Shown piece after piece: positions 10,771 through 22,316 of a DNA stretch of 64,000 bases. The notes beneath the pieces were generated by a model. That model was not told the origin of the DNA and made no database searches. It worked only from the letters and a program-made list of their open reading frames with translations. The stretch spans positions 10,213,373 to 10,277,372 of the forward strand of contig OZ023199.1 in NCBI GenBank assembly GCA_963995505.1, in the 5' to 3' direction. This DNA comes from Hypericum androsaemum (taxonomy: Eukaryota > Streptophyta > Magnoliopsida > Malpighiales > Hypericaceae). Each line of letters opens with the position of its first letter. Position 1 is the first letter of the stretch. The position numbers and the translations under genes are program-made.

Positions 10771-12020
10771 TCAAGGGCAATTGCTACAACTGCAATAAGC
10801 CCGGTCACATGGCAAAAGATTGTCGTCTGTCAAAGAGGGAGGATCGAGAGAAGGCAAATTTGACTGAAGACCTGTCTGAGCTAGACTTATTCGCCGTGTT
10901 GTTTGAAGCCAATCTGGTGGATAACTCAAGAGAGTGGTTCGTTGATACAGGGGTGACCCGACACATCTGCTTAGACAAGGAGATGTTCTCGACCTATATC
11001 CCGATCAACGGACGGAAGTTATTTATGGGAAACTTTGCAACTTTTCTCGTAGTCAGACTAGGACAGGTGGTGCTGAAGCTGACCTCCAGAAAAGACCTGA
11101 CCCTCAACGATGTGCTGCATGTCCCAGATATTCGTAAGAATTTAGTATCCGGCTCACTATTAAGCAAAGGTGGGATGAAGCTAGTATTTGAGGCTGATAG
11201 GTTTGTTCTGACCAAGGCTGGTGCCTTTGTAGGAAAGGGTTACCTCAAAAGGGGGCTCTTTAAGATGAATGTAATAACTGTGAAACACGCTTTTGAAGGG
11301 CCTAATAAATTTATCAATTCTTCTTACTTGGCTGAGTGTTCTAACTTATGGCATGATAGATTAGGACACGTAAATTTGAGTTTACTAAAGAAGTTAGTAA
11401 GTTTAAATTTATTGCCTAAAATGGAGTTTGACCCAAACAATAAATGTGAAGTATGTGTAGAGGCAAAAATGACCAAAGCACCTTTTTATTCAGTGGAAAG
11501 AAGTACTACACCTTTAGAGTTAATTCATACCGGCATATGCGATATGAAACAAGTGCAAACTAGAGGTAGAAAAAAGTATTTCATCACATTTATTGATGAT
11601 TGCACGAGGTACTGTTATTTACACCTCTTGAAAGAAAAAGACGAAGCTCTAGAATCTTTCAAGAGTTATAAGAATAAGGTTGAAAATAACCTTAGCACTA
11701 AAATCAAAATGATTCGAAGTGATAGAGGGGAAGAATTTGTAGCTCCATTTGAAGAATTCGGCCAACAACATGGCATTATTCATCAGACAACTGCTTCATA
11801 CTCACCTCAATCAAATAGCGTAGCTGAACGCAAGAATCGAACTCTTAAGGAGATGATGAATGCTATGTTGATTAGCTCGGGCTTACCACAGAACTTGTGG
11901 GTAGAAGTTGTGCTCTCAGCTAATCACATTCTAAATAAATTGTTATACAAGAAAAGAGACAAAACTCTATATGAATTATGGAAAGGAAGAAAGCCTTCCT
12001 ACGGTTACCTTAAAGTGTAG
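10771..12020 (+). pseudogene. Copia gag zinc knuckle, protease and integrase, broken
   Basis: [14 protein letters not shown] (from about 10778) is a CX2CX4HX4C knuckle upstream of the first in-frame Met at 10809. WFVDTGVTRHIC is the protease site, with DTGA changed to DTGV. WHDRLGHVN and CEVCVEAK give the HHCC motif, followed by the integrase core with [17 protein letters not shown] and NSVAERKN. The first catalytic Asp appears lost (LIHTGICD where the sister copy has LIHTDTCD). The frame ends at 12018-12020, where a conserved Trp codon (KVWG) has become TAG; a one-base loss follows. Confidence 0.9.
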
Positions 12021-12847
12021 GGTTGCTAGCCAAGGTAGAAATACCTCTACCTAAAAGAGTGAGAATAGGACTCAAGACTGTTGACTGCATCTTTATCGGA
12101 TATGCCCACAATAGTAGCGCATACCAATTTCTAGTGCACAAGTCTGAAAACCCTAAAATCGACAAGGGAATGGTCATGAAATTAAGAAATGTAACATTCT
12201 TTGAGAGTATCTTTCCTAAAAAGGAAACGAAAGAAGTAAGCTCAAATAAAAGAAGTTATGAAGCTACACAAGGCTCTGATCAAGGTGCTGAGGAACTTAG
12301 ACGGAGTAAGAGGAACAAAGTAGCCAAGTTATTCGGTCTAAATTTTCTAAATTACATGTTAGAAAATGAACCTGGGACAATCCAAGAGGCATTATCTAGT
12401 CCGGATGCTCCTCTCTGGAAAGAAGCTATCAATAGTGAGATAGAATCTATCATGCAAAACCACACGTAGAAAGTCGTAGATCTCCCACCAAGTTGCAAAC
12501 TTTTAGGTTGCAAGTAGATCCATAAAAGAAAATACAAAGCTGATGGATCAATCGATAAGTACAAAGCTCGATTGGTAGCTATAGGGTTCAAACAGAAGGA
12601 AGGATATGATTTCTTTGACACGTATTCGCTGGTCACAAGAATCACATCTATTAGAGTGCTCATAGCTGTCGCAGCACTCTATAACCTCGAGATATATCAG
12701 ATGGATGTAAAAATAGCTTTCCCAAATGGAGAACTGGAAGAGGAAATATATATGGAACAACCTGAAGGGTTTGTTATCTCCGGACAAGAACATAAAGTGT
12801 GCAAGCTGGTCAAGTCACTGTACGCGCTGAAACAGGCCCCGAAATAA
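12021..12847 (+). pseudogene. Copia integrase C-terminus and first half of reverse transcriptase, broken
   Basis: In the next frame, 12023-12469 encodes the integrase tail (CIFIGYAHNSSAY) and linker up to WKEAINSEIESI, ending in TAG where Trp is usual. Reverse transcriptase resumes at about 12572 with ARLVAIGFKQKEGYDFFDTY, QMDVKIAFPNGELEEEIYM (active-site region) and LVKSLYALKQAPK, then TAA at 12845-12847 in place of the usual Gln before WHEKFD. These pieces are in one frame, so point stops rather than frameshifts separate them. Confidence 0.88.
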
Positions 12848-13910
12848 TGGCATGAGAAATTTGACAGAACAATGATGTCAATTGGCTTTAAGATCAATGA
12901 GTGTGGTAAATATGTATACATTAAAGGCACACTTGATGCTTACATGATTGTATGCATGTATGTCGACGACATGCTAATCATGGAAAGCAGTAATGATCTT
13001 ATCATAAAAATTAAGAATATGTTAAGGAACAACTTTGACATGAAAGATATGGGTCTAGCTGACGTTATACTAGGGATTAAAATCTCTAGGACGACTGAAG
13101 GAATTATCTTGTCACAATCTCACTACGTTGAGAATGTACTCAAGAAGTTCGATGCTTTTGACAAACCCCCGGCTAAGACTCTGGTAGACCTGAGTCTACA
13201 CTTAGCTAAAAATAGAGGAGACCCAGTATCTCAACTAAAGTATGCAAGAATCATTAGGAGCTTGATGTACTTGACAAATTGTACACGCCCTGATATTGCA
13301 TACTCAGTTAGCAAGCTTAGTAGATTCAAGAGTAATCCAGGATCGGACCACTGGCTAGCTCTGGAAAGGGTTCTAAAGTATCTAAAATATACCATGAACT
13401 ATGGCATACTTTATACTAGGTATCTAGCTGTATTAGAAGGATACAGTGATGCGAATTAGATATCGGACATTAAAGACTCTAAGTCCACTAGTGGTTATGT
13501 GTTCACCATAGGTGGAGGAGGTGTGTCCTAAAAATTTTCTAAACAAACGTGCATAGCTCGATCCACCATGGAGTCAAAGTTTATAGCACTAGACAAAGCT
13601 GGAGAAGAAGCTGAATGGCTCAGAAACTTCCTAGAGGATATTCCGTGTTGGAACAAGCCTGTGCCCCCTGTATTGATACATTATGATAGCATGTCTACAA
13701 TCGGGAGAGCACAAAAGTACAATGTACAACGGTAAGTCTCGACACATCCGTAGGAGATATAATACCATTAGGCAATTGATCTCTGGTGGGATAATTATCA
13801 TTGATTATGTGAAGTCCAAGGACAACATAGCTGATCCTTTGACGAAAGGAATCAACAGAGATCAAATGTATAACGCAGTAAGGGAAATAGGGTTAAAACC
13901 CACACATTAA
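12848..13910 (+). pseudogene. Copia reverse transcriptase second half and RNase H, broken
   Basis: Contains YVDDMLIM (RT catalytic Asp pair), [18 protein letters not shown], a stop at 13457-13459 where DANW is expected, then SKSTSGYVFTIGGGGVS, a further stop, STMESKFIAL, a frameshift around 13700-13730, and DNIADPLTKG near the normal C-terminal end at 13910. All expected RT/RNase H blocks are present, but no continuous protein can be made. Confidence 0.88.
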
Positions 13911-14457
13911 CGAACGTTCATAGCGGTAACTCAACCATAATGAGTGGAGATCCCACAAACTTGGTTCAATAGGACAACTAAGTTATGAATGGTTCAGATG
14001 AATACTTGGAACCCATCCCATTCTCAGAAGCTGCCCAAGTGCGAACCTGCAGAGGTGTGGTAAGGTTAAGCGTCTACACTTTTAATGATTCCTATACCAG
14101 AAAAAGGTGGAGTATGGCAAGATACTCCTAATAGGAGATCACCTATATAAGTGTGAAGTGAGGCCGCTTCAAATAGAAAAACACTTATGAATTCAAGAGA
14201 AGGTCCGTGGCCGAAACGGATACAACGTGAGAACCAAAAGATATTAGAGATATCATTGTGTAAATGTTATTATTTTGGTTTACATAAAAAAGCTGACCAG
14301 TTCAAGACATCGCGTTCACTGAGCAGTAAGTAAATTCGATAACATCTTACTAGAGAATGTTCAAAGCCATAAGCTACCTATCTCGATGCAATGATATTTT
14401 GTCAAAACTTTTCTTAAAAAGTATCAACATGCATTAATCATCATTCATGTAGGGAAT
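13911..14457 (+). other. Copia 3' untranslated region
   Basis: About 550 bp between the end of the RNase H frame and the LTR. No open frame of note. The bases just before the LTR (TAGGGAAT) are only a weak polypurine tract. Confidence 0.6.
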
Positions 14458-14876
14458 TGTTGGGTTTTTGAATGCTAGTTAAAGCAAATAGCCCAAAGTG
14501 GAGGCCCATAGTAGAAAACTCAAGTTGAAAATGGCATTACCACATTGGAAAGTGCAATAAAAATTTCCTAGTTTATAAGGAGAAGCTCCTTGTTAGCTAG
14601 GAAAGGAATTAACCATCGGGAAAGCCAACTCGGACCGTTGCGAGGATGGTGTGAAGTACCATCCGAGCACGAGCACGAGCACGTGTATGTGCACATGGCG
14701 CATTGGACGCAGGTCAGAATGGGCACTTTGTGATGCACTTGGCACTTCACACGTGCGCAACATCGCGAGGAGCTGAGGAGCCTTAAATTTTGGCAATCTC
14801 GTCTTACGGAGAAAGAGTTCAACTCTTGCCTCGACTTAAAGATTCTAATCAAGTACACCACCTCCTACAATCAACA
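14458..14876 (+). repeat. Copia 3' LTR
   Basis: Starts TGTTGGG and ends CAACA, about 419 bp. The last ~90 bp (CAATCTCGTCTTACGGAG, TGCCTCGACT, AATCAAGTACACCA) match the U5 end of the 262-bp LTR at 62101-62362, while the rest differs. This marks a related family or subfamily. No 5' partner is in the window. Confidence 0.8.
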
Positions 14877-16114
14877 AGAGGTGATGTTCCTTGGGATTTT
14901 TCTTCTGTTATTGACCTCATTTATTTTTCCACTGGTAGCTAAAAAATTGAGGTATTTTATAACCTTTTCACCCCAGAAGAACATGCTGCGATTAGCAAGA
15001 TCAAAATCTGTCGAGTTGGTACTCCCGATAGAGTTATTTGGCATCACTCTTTTGATGGTTCTTTCTCTGTCAATAAGGGTTATCAAATCTTCAAGTCTCA
15101 AGTTTGTCCTCCTTCGATCGATCATAATGCGTCTTCTAACTCTCCTTCTGTGGACGCAGGTTTTTGGAAAAAGCTTTGGTTGGTGGAGGCTCAACCTAAG
15201 ATCGAACATTTTGCCTGGCGGGCTGCACAAAATGGCCTTCCTACCTCAGCGAATTTATATAGGAGACACCTAAACCATTCTCCTCTTTGCAAAATTTATC
15301 TTACTGCTGATGAATCCATTGTACATCTTTTTTTCGACTATCCTTATGCTAAGGCTGCTTGGTTTAGCAGTCATCTGTCTTATCATTTTTTTTCCCAGTT
15401 TGCATATTGATTTTACTGGGTGGTTAAATACTTTATTCGGTGATGTCTCTGCTGGTTCGAATAGGAGACTGCGCTCTTTTGCTTTACACATATGCTGGTC
15501 TATCTGGCTGTCAAGGAACAATTTCATCTTTGATAATCTTAAACCCGATCCACGTAGCATTGTTATCCAAGCCACTTATGTTTGTGATGAAACTTTGCAG
15601 AACTTAGGTTCTACAAGACCAGACATGTTGGGTACAAACTCAACTCCAACTTCTTGGGTCGTTCCAGACTCGGGGACCTTGAAGTTCAACTTAGGTCGTT
15701 CCAGACTCGGGGACCTTGAAGTTCAACTGTGACGCTTACTGGATTGAAGATTCATCTTCCTCTGGTGTGGCTACAGTTGTTCGAAATGATGTAAGCCTTC
15801 TTATTGAAGGTCAAGCCTTGAGGATTGCAGCCTCTTCACCTTTGAAAGCTGAAATTCTTGCTCTTCAAGCCACTGTCAAGCTTATTCGTCTTCGATTTGT
15901 TCACGTGGTTACTATGATCGAAATTGACTGTCGGCTAGCATTTATCTTCTTGACTGATCCTTATCCGCGTGTTCCTTGGCAATTGGAGACGCTGATTTTA
16001 GATCTTCGAGAAGACTTATGCTTATTCCCACTTTGTACACTTAGTCTTATTAGTCGTTTGCAAAACAATGTCGATGATTGGGTTTGTAAACACTGTAGAC
16101 TAGGTAATCAGTAA
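14877..16114 (+). pseudogene. LINE 3' remnant, zf-RVT and RNase H-like, copy B
   Basis: Extends copy A leftward: GDVPWDFSSVIDLI, FTPEEHAAISKI, VIWHHSFDGSFSVNKGYQ, then FWKKLWLVEAQPKIEHFAWR, NGLPTSANLYRR and HLFFDYPYAKAAW. This is the zinc-binding RT C-terminus of plant LINEs. Frame changes follow near 15390, and a 37-bp direct duplication (15657-15691 repeated at 15694-15728) breaks the RNase H part that is continuous in copy A. The left border touches the Copia LTR directly. Confidence 0.82.
15657..15728. repeat. 37-bp tandem duplication inside the LINE remnant
   Basis: The 35-bp unit beginning GGTCGTTCCAGACTCGG occurs twice with a 2-bp joint, only in copy B. It shifts the RNase H frame. 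Confidence 0.95.
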
Positions 16115-17458
16115 TAATATATTTTTCTATGGTAATCAGTAATAACTACACTAGTACTACATATCTATATTCACTACGCTCCCTTCATCAATTCCAATTA
16201 TTTCCGTGTGCACCATATCCTTTTTGCATTGACGTTTATAAAGATCACTTAAAAGATAGTTATGTTTTGTTATTCTCATCTTCCCAACGAGCGAATAAAT
16301 CGAGTTCGTTGAAAGAAAAAACAATATGACAAAAAATGTACATTTTCTTTGGAGAAAACAATAAGTTTTTTTATTGTTTCTTGGCGATCGTTCTGTCACA
16401 TTGAAAGCCTCTCCTGGATCCTGTGGGTTTAATTTGTCAGAACTTCGAATCGTTGACTTCCAGTGCAAAAGGCAGGACCCAAATTGAACCTAATTGATCC
16501 AAAATGAATCTAATACCGGGAGAATCGTTTTACTTTGGGGGTTTAGTACGGAGAAGACAATACCCGTAATAATTAAGGTTCGGCGTATTCTATAGCCGAC
16601 ATGTTTTTTTTAATTACATAATATTTGAGCATCAAACAAATACTTAATACTAACACGATCTGATATATTTTGGGTTAATGAAACATTAATTTGCATCCAT
16701 TTCTTGGACAAATGAATAATACGTGCAATAGGACTTTTTCTTAGGTCAGGCTCATAGAGATGCTCAAAATGATCCTCATATCTCCCTATAGAATCCAATT
16801 CTCAAATCAAAGTGCTCTTCTTATTTAAAGTGAAAAGCCCAAATGGACCATTTTCTTTGCAAGTGCTGCACTAATTGATCAAAAAGTTGAGCACTCTATT
16901 CCGATCTCAACTCCTCTTGGGCCTCTTTAAATTCCTTTATAACAAACTATTGGCCAATTTTTAAAATGCAACAATGTCAAAAATTAATAAGCATTTTTTA
17001 TATCTTAATTAACTTAAATTTAATTTAGTTGATCACGTGAATATTTGAGTACCTCATAATTTCGGGAAAAAAACCCAACATAACAAGTTGAGAGAAATAA
17101 TTTTTGGGTGAGAAGTACAGAAAATTAATTGATTTATGATTTTTTTTGTTGAAAAGTTAGAGTCGATTTAAATTTTCTAACAAATATTTAACAATATTAT
17201 GTTACTAATAATACGAACTCAAAATATTTTAATTATATTAGAATAACTATGTTGAGTTGATCTAATCTAAATAATTATCGGTAATTAATTTATGAATTGG
17301 GGAGTGATAGAGATGCATGAAGCCCACGGGGCACGTCTGAAGCAATATGGGCCCTGTAGATAACACATACTTTGGAATTTAAGGCTAAAAAATATGCTAA
17401 TCACAATAAGGCGCCGGGTATGATTTGAAGCTGAAAGAACAAATTCTCCATTAGGTGA
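16115..17458. other. AT-rich non-coding sequence, copy B
   Basis: Counterpart of 866-2209. No supported gene. Confidence 0.6.
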
Positions 17459-17740
17459 GTGGAAACTGTAGTAATCAATCAACGTCAGAGCCTTGAAACA
17501 GTTGATTACCTCAATAAGTTGTTTATATATATTGTTGGGGGAAAAATGGGACAGCTGGAGGGCGAATCAGTGGAGAAATTCATATTCCGCTTTCAAAAGG
17601 CGAAAAATCGATGTCCAATCAATCTTTTGGAATCTAAACTAGCGGCTTTACCCATGCAGTGGCTTACTTTCCGCCTTCAATAGAAACTAGGAGTTGAGAG
17701 GTTCTGAGACCTCTCTGAGCTAGCACAAAATCCACAGTCC
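17459..17740 (+). pseudogene. Gypsy-type gag fragment, copy B
   Basis: Same sequence as 2210-2490 (GESVEKFIFRFQKAKNRC and downstream motifs), with the same stop. Confidence 0.55.
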
Positions 17741-17792
17741 ATCAATTTTGCAACGATCTGGCCTGCTAGATAACCTTCAAAATTTCATCCTC

Positions 17793-17795
<3 letters not shown>

Positions 17796-17851
<56 letters not shown>
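17796..17851. repeat. (AT)n microsatellite, copy B
   Basis: Pure TA dinucleotides, about one unit longer than copy A. Confidence 0.95.
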
Positions 17852-17855
<4 letters not shown>

Positions 17856-17998
17856 TTTTACCGTCAAATCTTGCTACGTCTTATGTCTACAAGCCAAATG
17901 TCTTTTCACAAAGAAGTATAAATTATACCTCGTGAAAAACAACTAGATATAGCTCATTACATATTGAAAATCACGAAGAAACATCATAAATATAAAAA

Positions 17999-19255
17999 GA
18001 GAAAGTAGTTTTACCGATTATCACTTGGGTACCATGTGATTTTAAAACCGTAAAAAAGGTCCAACTTATTTCAATGTTTGTCACGGACCGGTCTCGAGCT
18101 CCGGTTCGCAATTTTTTGCACAAACGGCATCGTTTTGACGCCTACGTGGAGCATTACGTGGTATTGACACAGATTAGTCCTTGCTGACATGTCGATAGGT
18201 AAATTACCAAATTAATACCTAATTTATTTTAATTTATTTAAAAACCCTCTTTATCATCCCCTCTTTTTTCCTTTTCCTTCGTCCCCAACCTCTCCTCCTC
18301 CTCCTCCTCAAGCTCATTCCCTCTTAGCCACGATTCACGTTGGCTTCTCCACCAAGCACCGAAATTCCAATTGGTTGAAAAATCCCAAATTGTTGCTCAT
18401 GAACCTTAGATTTCTTTCTTCTTCCATTTCGATAATTCCAATTCTTCACATAGCACTGATTCACCTCATAGCAATTAGCATAATTTATTCTGCCCTAGGA
18501 CTTTGTAAGCGAAGATGAAGGGTGGGAAAGGCAACAGCGGTGGTGCGTCGACATGGTGGCCGACCCGGCGACCGATGCAGTGGTGTCTTAGAATGCCATG
18601 GTGGATGACCCGGTGAGAGATACGGTGGTGTCTTGGAGCGCCACCAACAACAGCTTCGTGGTGTGGAACCCACTGACCGACATGGTGGACGACCTGCCAC
18701 CGTTCTATAGCAAGACGTACTACCCGCCGTTCTCTTCGATACCTTCCTTTCTACCTCGTCGTCCAAGTTATGTCGAAGTAGGCTGTCCTTGATGTGGTTT
18801 TATAGGGTTTGGGTATTGATATGAGTTTCTGGTCTCGTGAATATTTGGAGAAGGTGAGTCAGGAGAAATTAGGAAGCCCTTATAAGTTCATTATATAAAT
18901 TTTATGCTTCGTTTAATGAACAACTCTGTCGTTGTAGCCTATTTGGTGATGATGTCGGGTTTCCAACTAGAAGACCGGGGTTCAATTCCCCCTGCAGTGG
19001 ATTTTAATTTGTTTTTTGGAATTTTTAAAATTTTGTACTAATTTGATAATTTACCTACAGCCACATCAGCATCGAGTAAACCTAGTCTAAGCCATGTGGC
19101 AGTCCACGTCAACCATAAAACGATGCCATTCCCTAAAAAAAATTGGATCGGAGCTCGGGACCGATCCGTGACAAACATTAAAATACGGTTTTGAAACTAC
19201 GAGGTATCCAAGTGATAATTGCTGAAACTACAGGGTACTTATTTATACTTTTCCC
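17999..19255. mobile_element. Mutator-like element carrying HSF fragments, copy B
   Basis: Same 9-bp flanking repeat ATATAAAAA and the same inverted ends as copy A. The HSF-derived part (SATNNSFVVWNP) lies at about 18540-18792. It duplicated with the surrounding segment rather than inserting independently, because the flanks match too. Confidence 0.85.
18540..18792 (+). pseudogene. Captured, rearranged HSF DNA-binding-domain fragments, copy B
   Basis: Same as 3289-3541, without visible differences in the coding pieces: an initial MVADPATDAVVS ending in a stop, then MVDDPVRDTVVSW with NNSFVVWNP, then the misplaced PPFYSKTY. Confidence 0.7.
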
Positions 19256-19290
19256 ATATAAAAATATCTTAACTTTCAAACAATTAATTT

Positions 19291-21078
19291 TGGATAAATT
19301 ATTCTTAGGTCCCTGAGGTTGACAAAATCACCAGTAGGATCTTTACCGTTTCGAAACCCCTCTATTCGTCCTCCAAGTTTGGTAAAATATAACTCTGAAG
19401 TCTCTAGCTCCAATACAAAAAAAATATCTCCGACAAAATTAGACTTGAAAGGACCAAAATGCCGCTTAGTAAAAATGTTTTCTCTCTCCTCCCCTCCCCT
19501 CCCCTCCCCCCACCCAGATGAAAGCTCAGATGTCCAATCCAGAAAAGAACCCTCCAACTCTTTACTAAAGGATGCATCTTCACCTTTCAAAAAAAAGGAT
19601 GCATCTTCAAGTCGCTAATAAAGAACACCAGAAGGGATAGCCAATTAAAAACACTCCAAGTCGCCGTCTCCGATCAAAACAATGTTAATATTGACACTTT
19701 CCACCTCCAATGAACAAACCCAGTAGCCAGTATTTTCTTCTCATTTCAAACAAAATGCAAAGGAAAGAGATCATCTTCACTTAACCCCAACAACTTTAAT
19801 TCCTTTTGAAATAACACTTCTCTACTAAGGGAAGAAGGAACAAAGATCACAACTTTTCACCAATTTACGAACCAAGAACTTAATAGTTCACAATTCCAAC
19901 ACTGGGAAATAAGAACCCACCAAAAAATTGGTAATAAACCTGAATGGTGCAGGTGGCGGGGGGAAGATGGAGGTCAAGGTGCAACGGTCCTGCGGAAAGA
20001 TGCAGTATCCAAGTTCGTAGAATCCTATATTCTCCGCAAGCTTCCTCTGGAGAAGTATAAACTGAAGCCGGAGCACCCCTTCATAGAGGACTACGCCTCC
20101 TGCCAAATAGTCTCATGCCGGAGAAGTTCTTCTAGAGGCTGATTAGGGGAACATTCTCTTCAAGAGGGCCTCGAACTGGTGGTTCTAAGTTGGAGGCCGA
20201 CGTGGTGATTTTGCACCTTGTTACGATGGGAAGCAGAAGCTGAGGAACATTGTTCTGAAAACCAATATTTTTAAAACCGACCCGTAAGGCGACCCGAAAT
20301 TTTTAAAATTTCAGATTCACCCGAACCGACCGGTCAAACCATCAGTCAGATCGGTACTTATATTTTTATATTAATATTATAAAATATAGTTTAATAAATT
20401 TAATTTAGCATAAAAAAAAATAAAATATTAAATAAGTTCAAATATTTAGCAACTTTGTTATACAATTTATCCAAACAAAGTCTTCGGACATCTATTTAAC
20501 AAGTATAAAAGTAAAAGAAGATGATTATACATATTTTTTGTTTGACATATTAGTCCAATTTGTTTGACATAGTTAATATATTATCGAGAATTATCAAAAA
20601 AATAAGTTTGTTATGATCAAAAAGTGATGTACACGCTCCGAGCTTGGAAATAGATATTTTATTTCTAAATTAAATCTGATAAAATAAAAAAATATATTAA
20701 TTTTTCTGATCCGGGCGAACCGGGTCACCCGAAAGTACCTGACCGAGTAGTTCGATCAAATTTTGACCGGTCGAACCGATGGCTGAGTTTTAGGCAAAAC
20801 TCGACCCAAATTTGGTTAAAACCCTTCTCATCTTTATTGGAGGATGCTTCCGGCACCATGCCTCATTACAGATTTAATAAATTAAATCTGGAAGCTTCAT
20901 TTGTTTTCAATTAGACCTCTTTCGGGTCTAATTTCGCCAGAGGTACTTTCCTGTATTGGAGTCAGGGACTTCAGAGTTCTATTTTACCTAACTTGAATGA
21001 CGAAAAGTAGAATTTTGAAATAGTAAGGACCATATTGGTAATTTCTTCAAATTCTTGGGACCTGATGGTAATTTTCCA
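19291..21078. mobile_element. Mutator-like element carrying FMO fragments, complete copy B
   Basis: Left end TGGATAAATTATTCTTAGG with TCCCTGAGG; right end, read in reverse, GGAAAATTACCATCAGG with TCCCAAG. The inverted repeats run about 160 bp. The flanking 9-mers AATTAATTT and AATTTATTT differ at one position, consistent with an older Mutator-type TSD. It contains the same FMO fragments and nested hAT-like insertion as 4748-5640. Confidence 0.78.
19999..20880 (+). pseudogene. Captured FMO1-like monooxygenase fragments, copy B
   Basis: Same blocks as copy A: LPLEKYKLKPEHPFIEDYA, NILFKRASNWWF, YDGKQKLRNIV, then, past the nested insertion, LLEDASGTMPHYR. In-frame stops remain. Confidence 0.68.
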
Positions 21079-21095
21079 ATTTATTTGTGCTAAAC

Positions 21096-21729
21096 CAATG
21101 CTTTTAAAACCGACCTAGAAGGCGAGCCAGAATTCTTAAAATTATTGGTCCACCCGGTCCGACTAGTCAGATCACCGGTTGAACCAGGACTTCTATTTTA
21201 TATTAATATTATTAAATAAGATTTAATAAATTTAATTTAGCATTAAAATGATAAAATACCAAATAAGTTCAAATATTTAGCAACTTTGTTATACAATTTA
21301 TCCAAACAAAGTCTTCAAATATGAATTAAACAAGTCTAGAAGTACAAGAAAATGATTATACAAGTTTTCTTGTTCGACATATTAGTCCAATTCGTTTGAC
21401 TTAGTTGACATATTATCTAGAATTGTTAAAAAGATAAGTTTGTTGTGATCCAAAAGTGATGTACACGTTCTGAGCGTGGAAGTTGAGGTTTTGTTTCTAA
21501 ATTAAATCCGATAAAATGAAAAAATAAATACTAATTTTTTTGATTTGTGCGAACCTGGTCACCTGGAAGCAGATGACCAAACGGTCCGACCAGATTTTGG
21601 CCGGTCCGACCACTTTCTAGGTTTAGGCAAAAAATCGATTAGAGTTTGATCCTGGATAGCGGTCCGACCAATCAGACTACCGGTCCGACCAATCAGACTA
21701 CCGGTCCAACCATAATTTTTAAAACATTG
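21096..21729. mobile_element. hAT-type MITE
   Basis: Flanked by the 8-bp repeat TGCTAAAC (21088-21095 and 21730-21737). Starts CAATGCTTTTAAAACC and ends TTTTTAAAACATTG, giving short inverted termini. No coding capacity. The same family is nested in the FMO-carrying elements. The right third holds a small repeat of GGTCCGACCAATCAGACTACC, twice. Confidence 0.82.
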
Positions 21730-21737
21730 TGCTAAAC

Positions 21738-22316
21738 TAGTGCAACCATTCGGAGACCACACTAGTGTTATCGAGTACCCAATGAGTACCTAATGGACCG
21801 TTTAATAATAACATGTGATGGAAAATGTTCAAACTCTACCATTACTCATGAACATGAATATGGAAGTTGATACCACTGTATTAATAAAAAAACCAATTTT
21901 ACCCAACTCAACCAATCTACATATACTAGAAGGATAACTCAACTAATCTTAGTAACAAATTATTTTAGGTAATATATATTTTGGTTTGGAATGGGTAGGA
22001 CAATGAGGAAATTTGGTTTCTACATGTAGGTCACTTTGGCCGCTTAATTATAGCCTTCGACCAAATAGTTTCAGCGAGCACATAATGAATAATAATTGAA
22101 GTTAAAGAATAAGTAGACTAACGGCACAACATGTTATAATAATTTAAATTTATTTTAGTCGATCCAGTAAATCTCGGGACAACTAACACAGCCCATCTCA
22201 CAATTAAAGCCCAGTGGAAGAGCCAGCCCATAGGCCGAAGACGACCCTGTCTTCTGTTCTTCCTCTAAACCCCTTTCCTCTCCTTTCGAAAAGCCTAAAG
22301 CCTATCCCCTGAAGAA
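21738..22316 (+). promoter_or_regulatory. Upstream region of the NUWA-like PPR gene
   Basis: AT-rich spacer of about 580 bp between the MITE and the start codon, turning pyrimidine-rich (CTTCCTCTAAACCCCTTTCC) just before the ATG, as in many plant 5' leaders. No convincing TATA box was found. Confidence 0.4.

Larger units (their letters stand above)
10771..14876 (+). mobile_element. Degenerate Ty1/Copia element, 5' truncated, with 3' LTR
   Basis: Domain order is gag zinc knuckle, protease, integrase, reverse transcriptase, RNase H, then an untranslated tail and the 3' LTR, which is Copia (not Gypsy) order. The 5' LTR, leader and most of gag are absent; the left edge is a minisatellite. The coding part is broken by several stops and frameshifts. 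It is closely related to the element starting at 62101, with long shared stretches in protease and integrase and the same U5 end of the LTR. Confidence 0.93.
15213..20920. repeat. Near-identical direct duplication, copy B
   Basis: Offset from copy A is 15212 at the left, then 15249 after the 37-bp insertion and 15251 after the AT microsatellite. Unlike copy A, the sequence past the right end of identity continues the same transposon to its terminus. Confidence 0.97.

Noticed and set aside
1..20920. The two 5.7-kb direct repeats read as LTRs of one giant retrotransposon
   Set aside because: They contain LINE, Gypsy gag and Mutator-like remnants, lack TG...CA ends at the borders, and copy A is cut inside a transposon; the Copia element between them has its own LTR.
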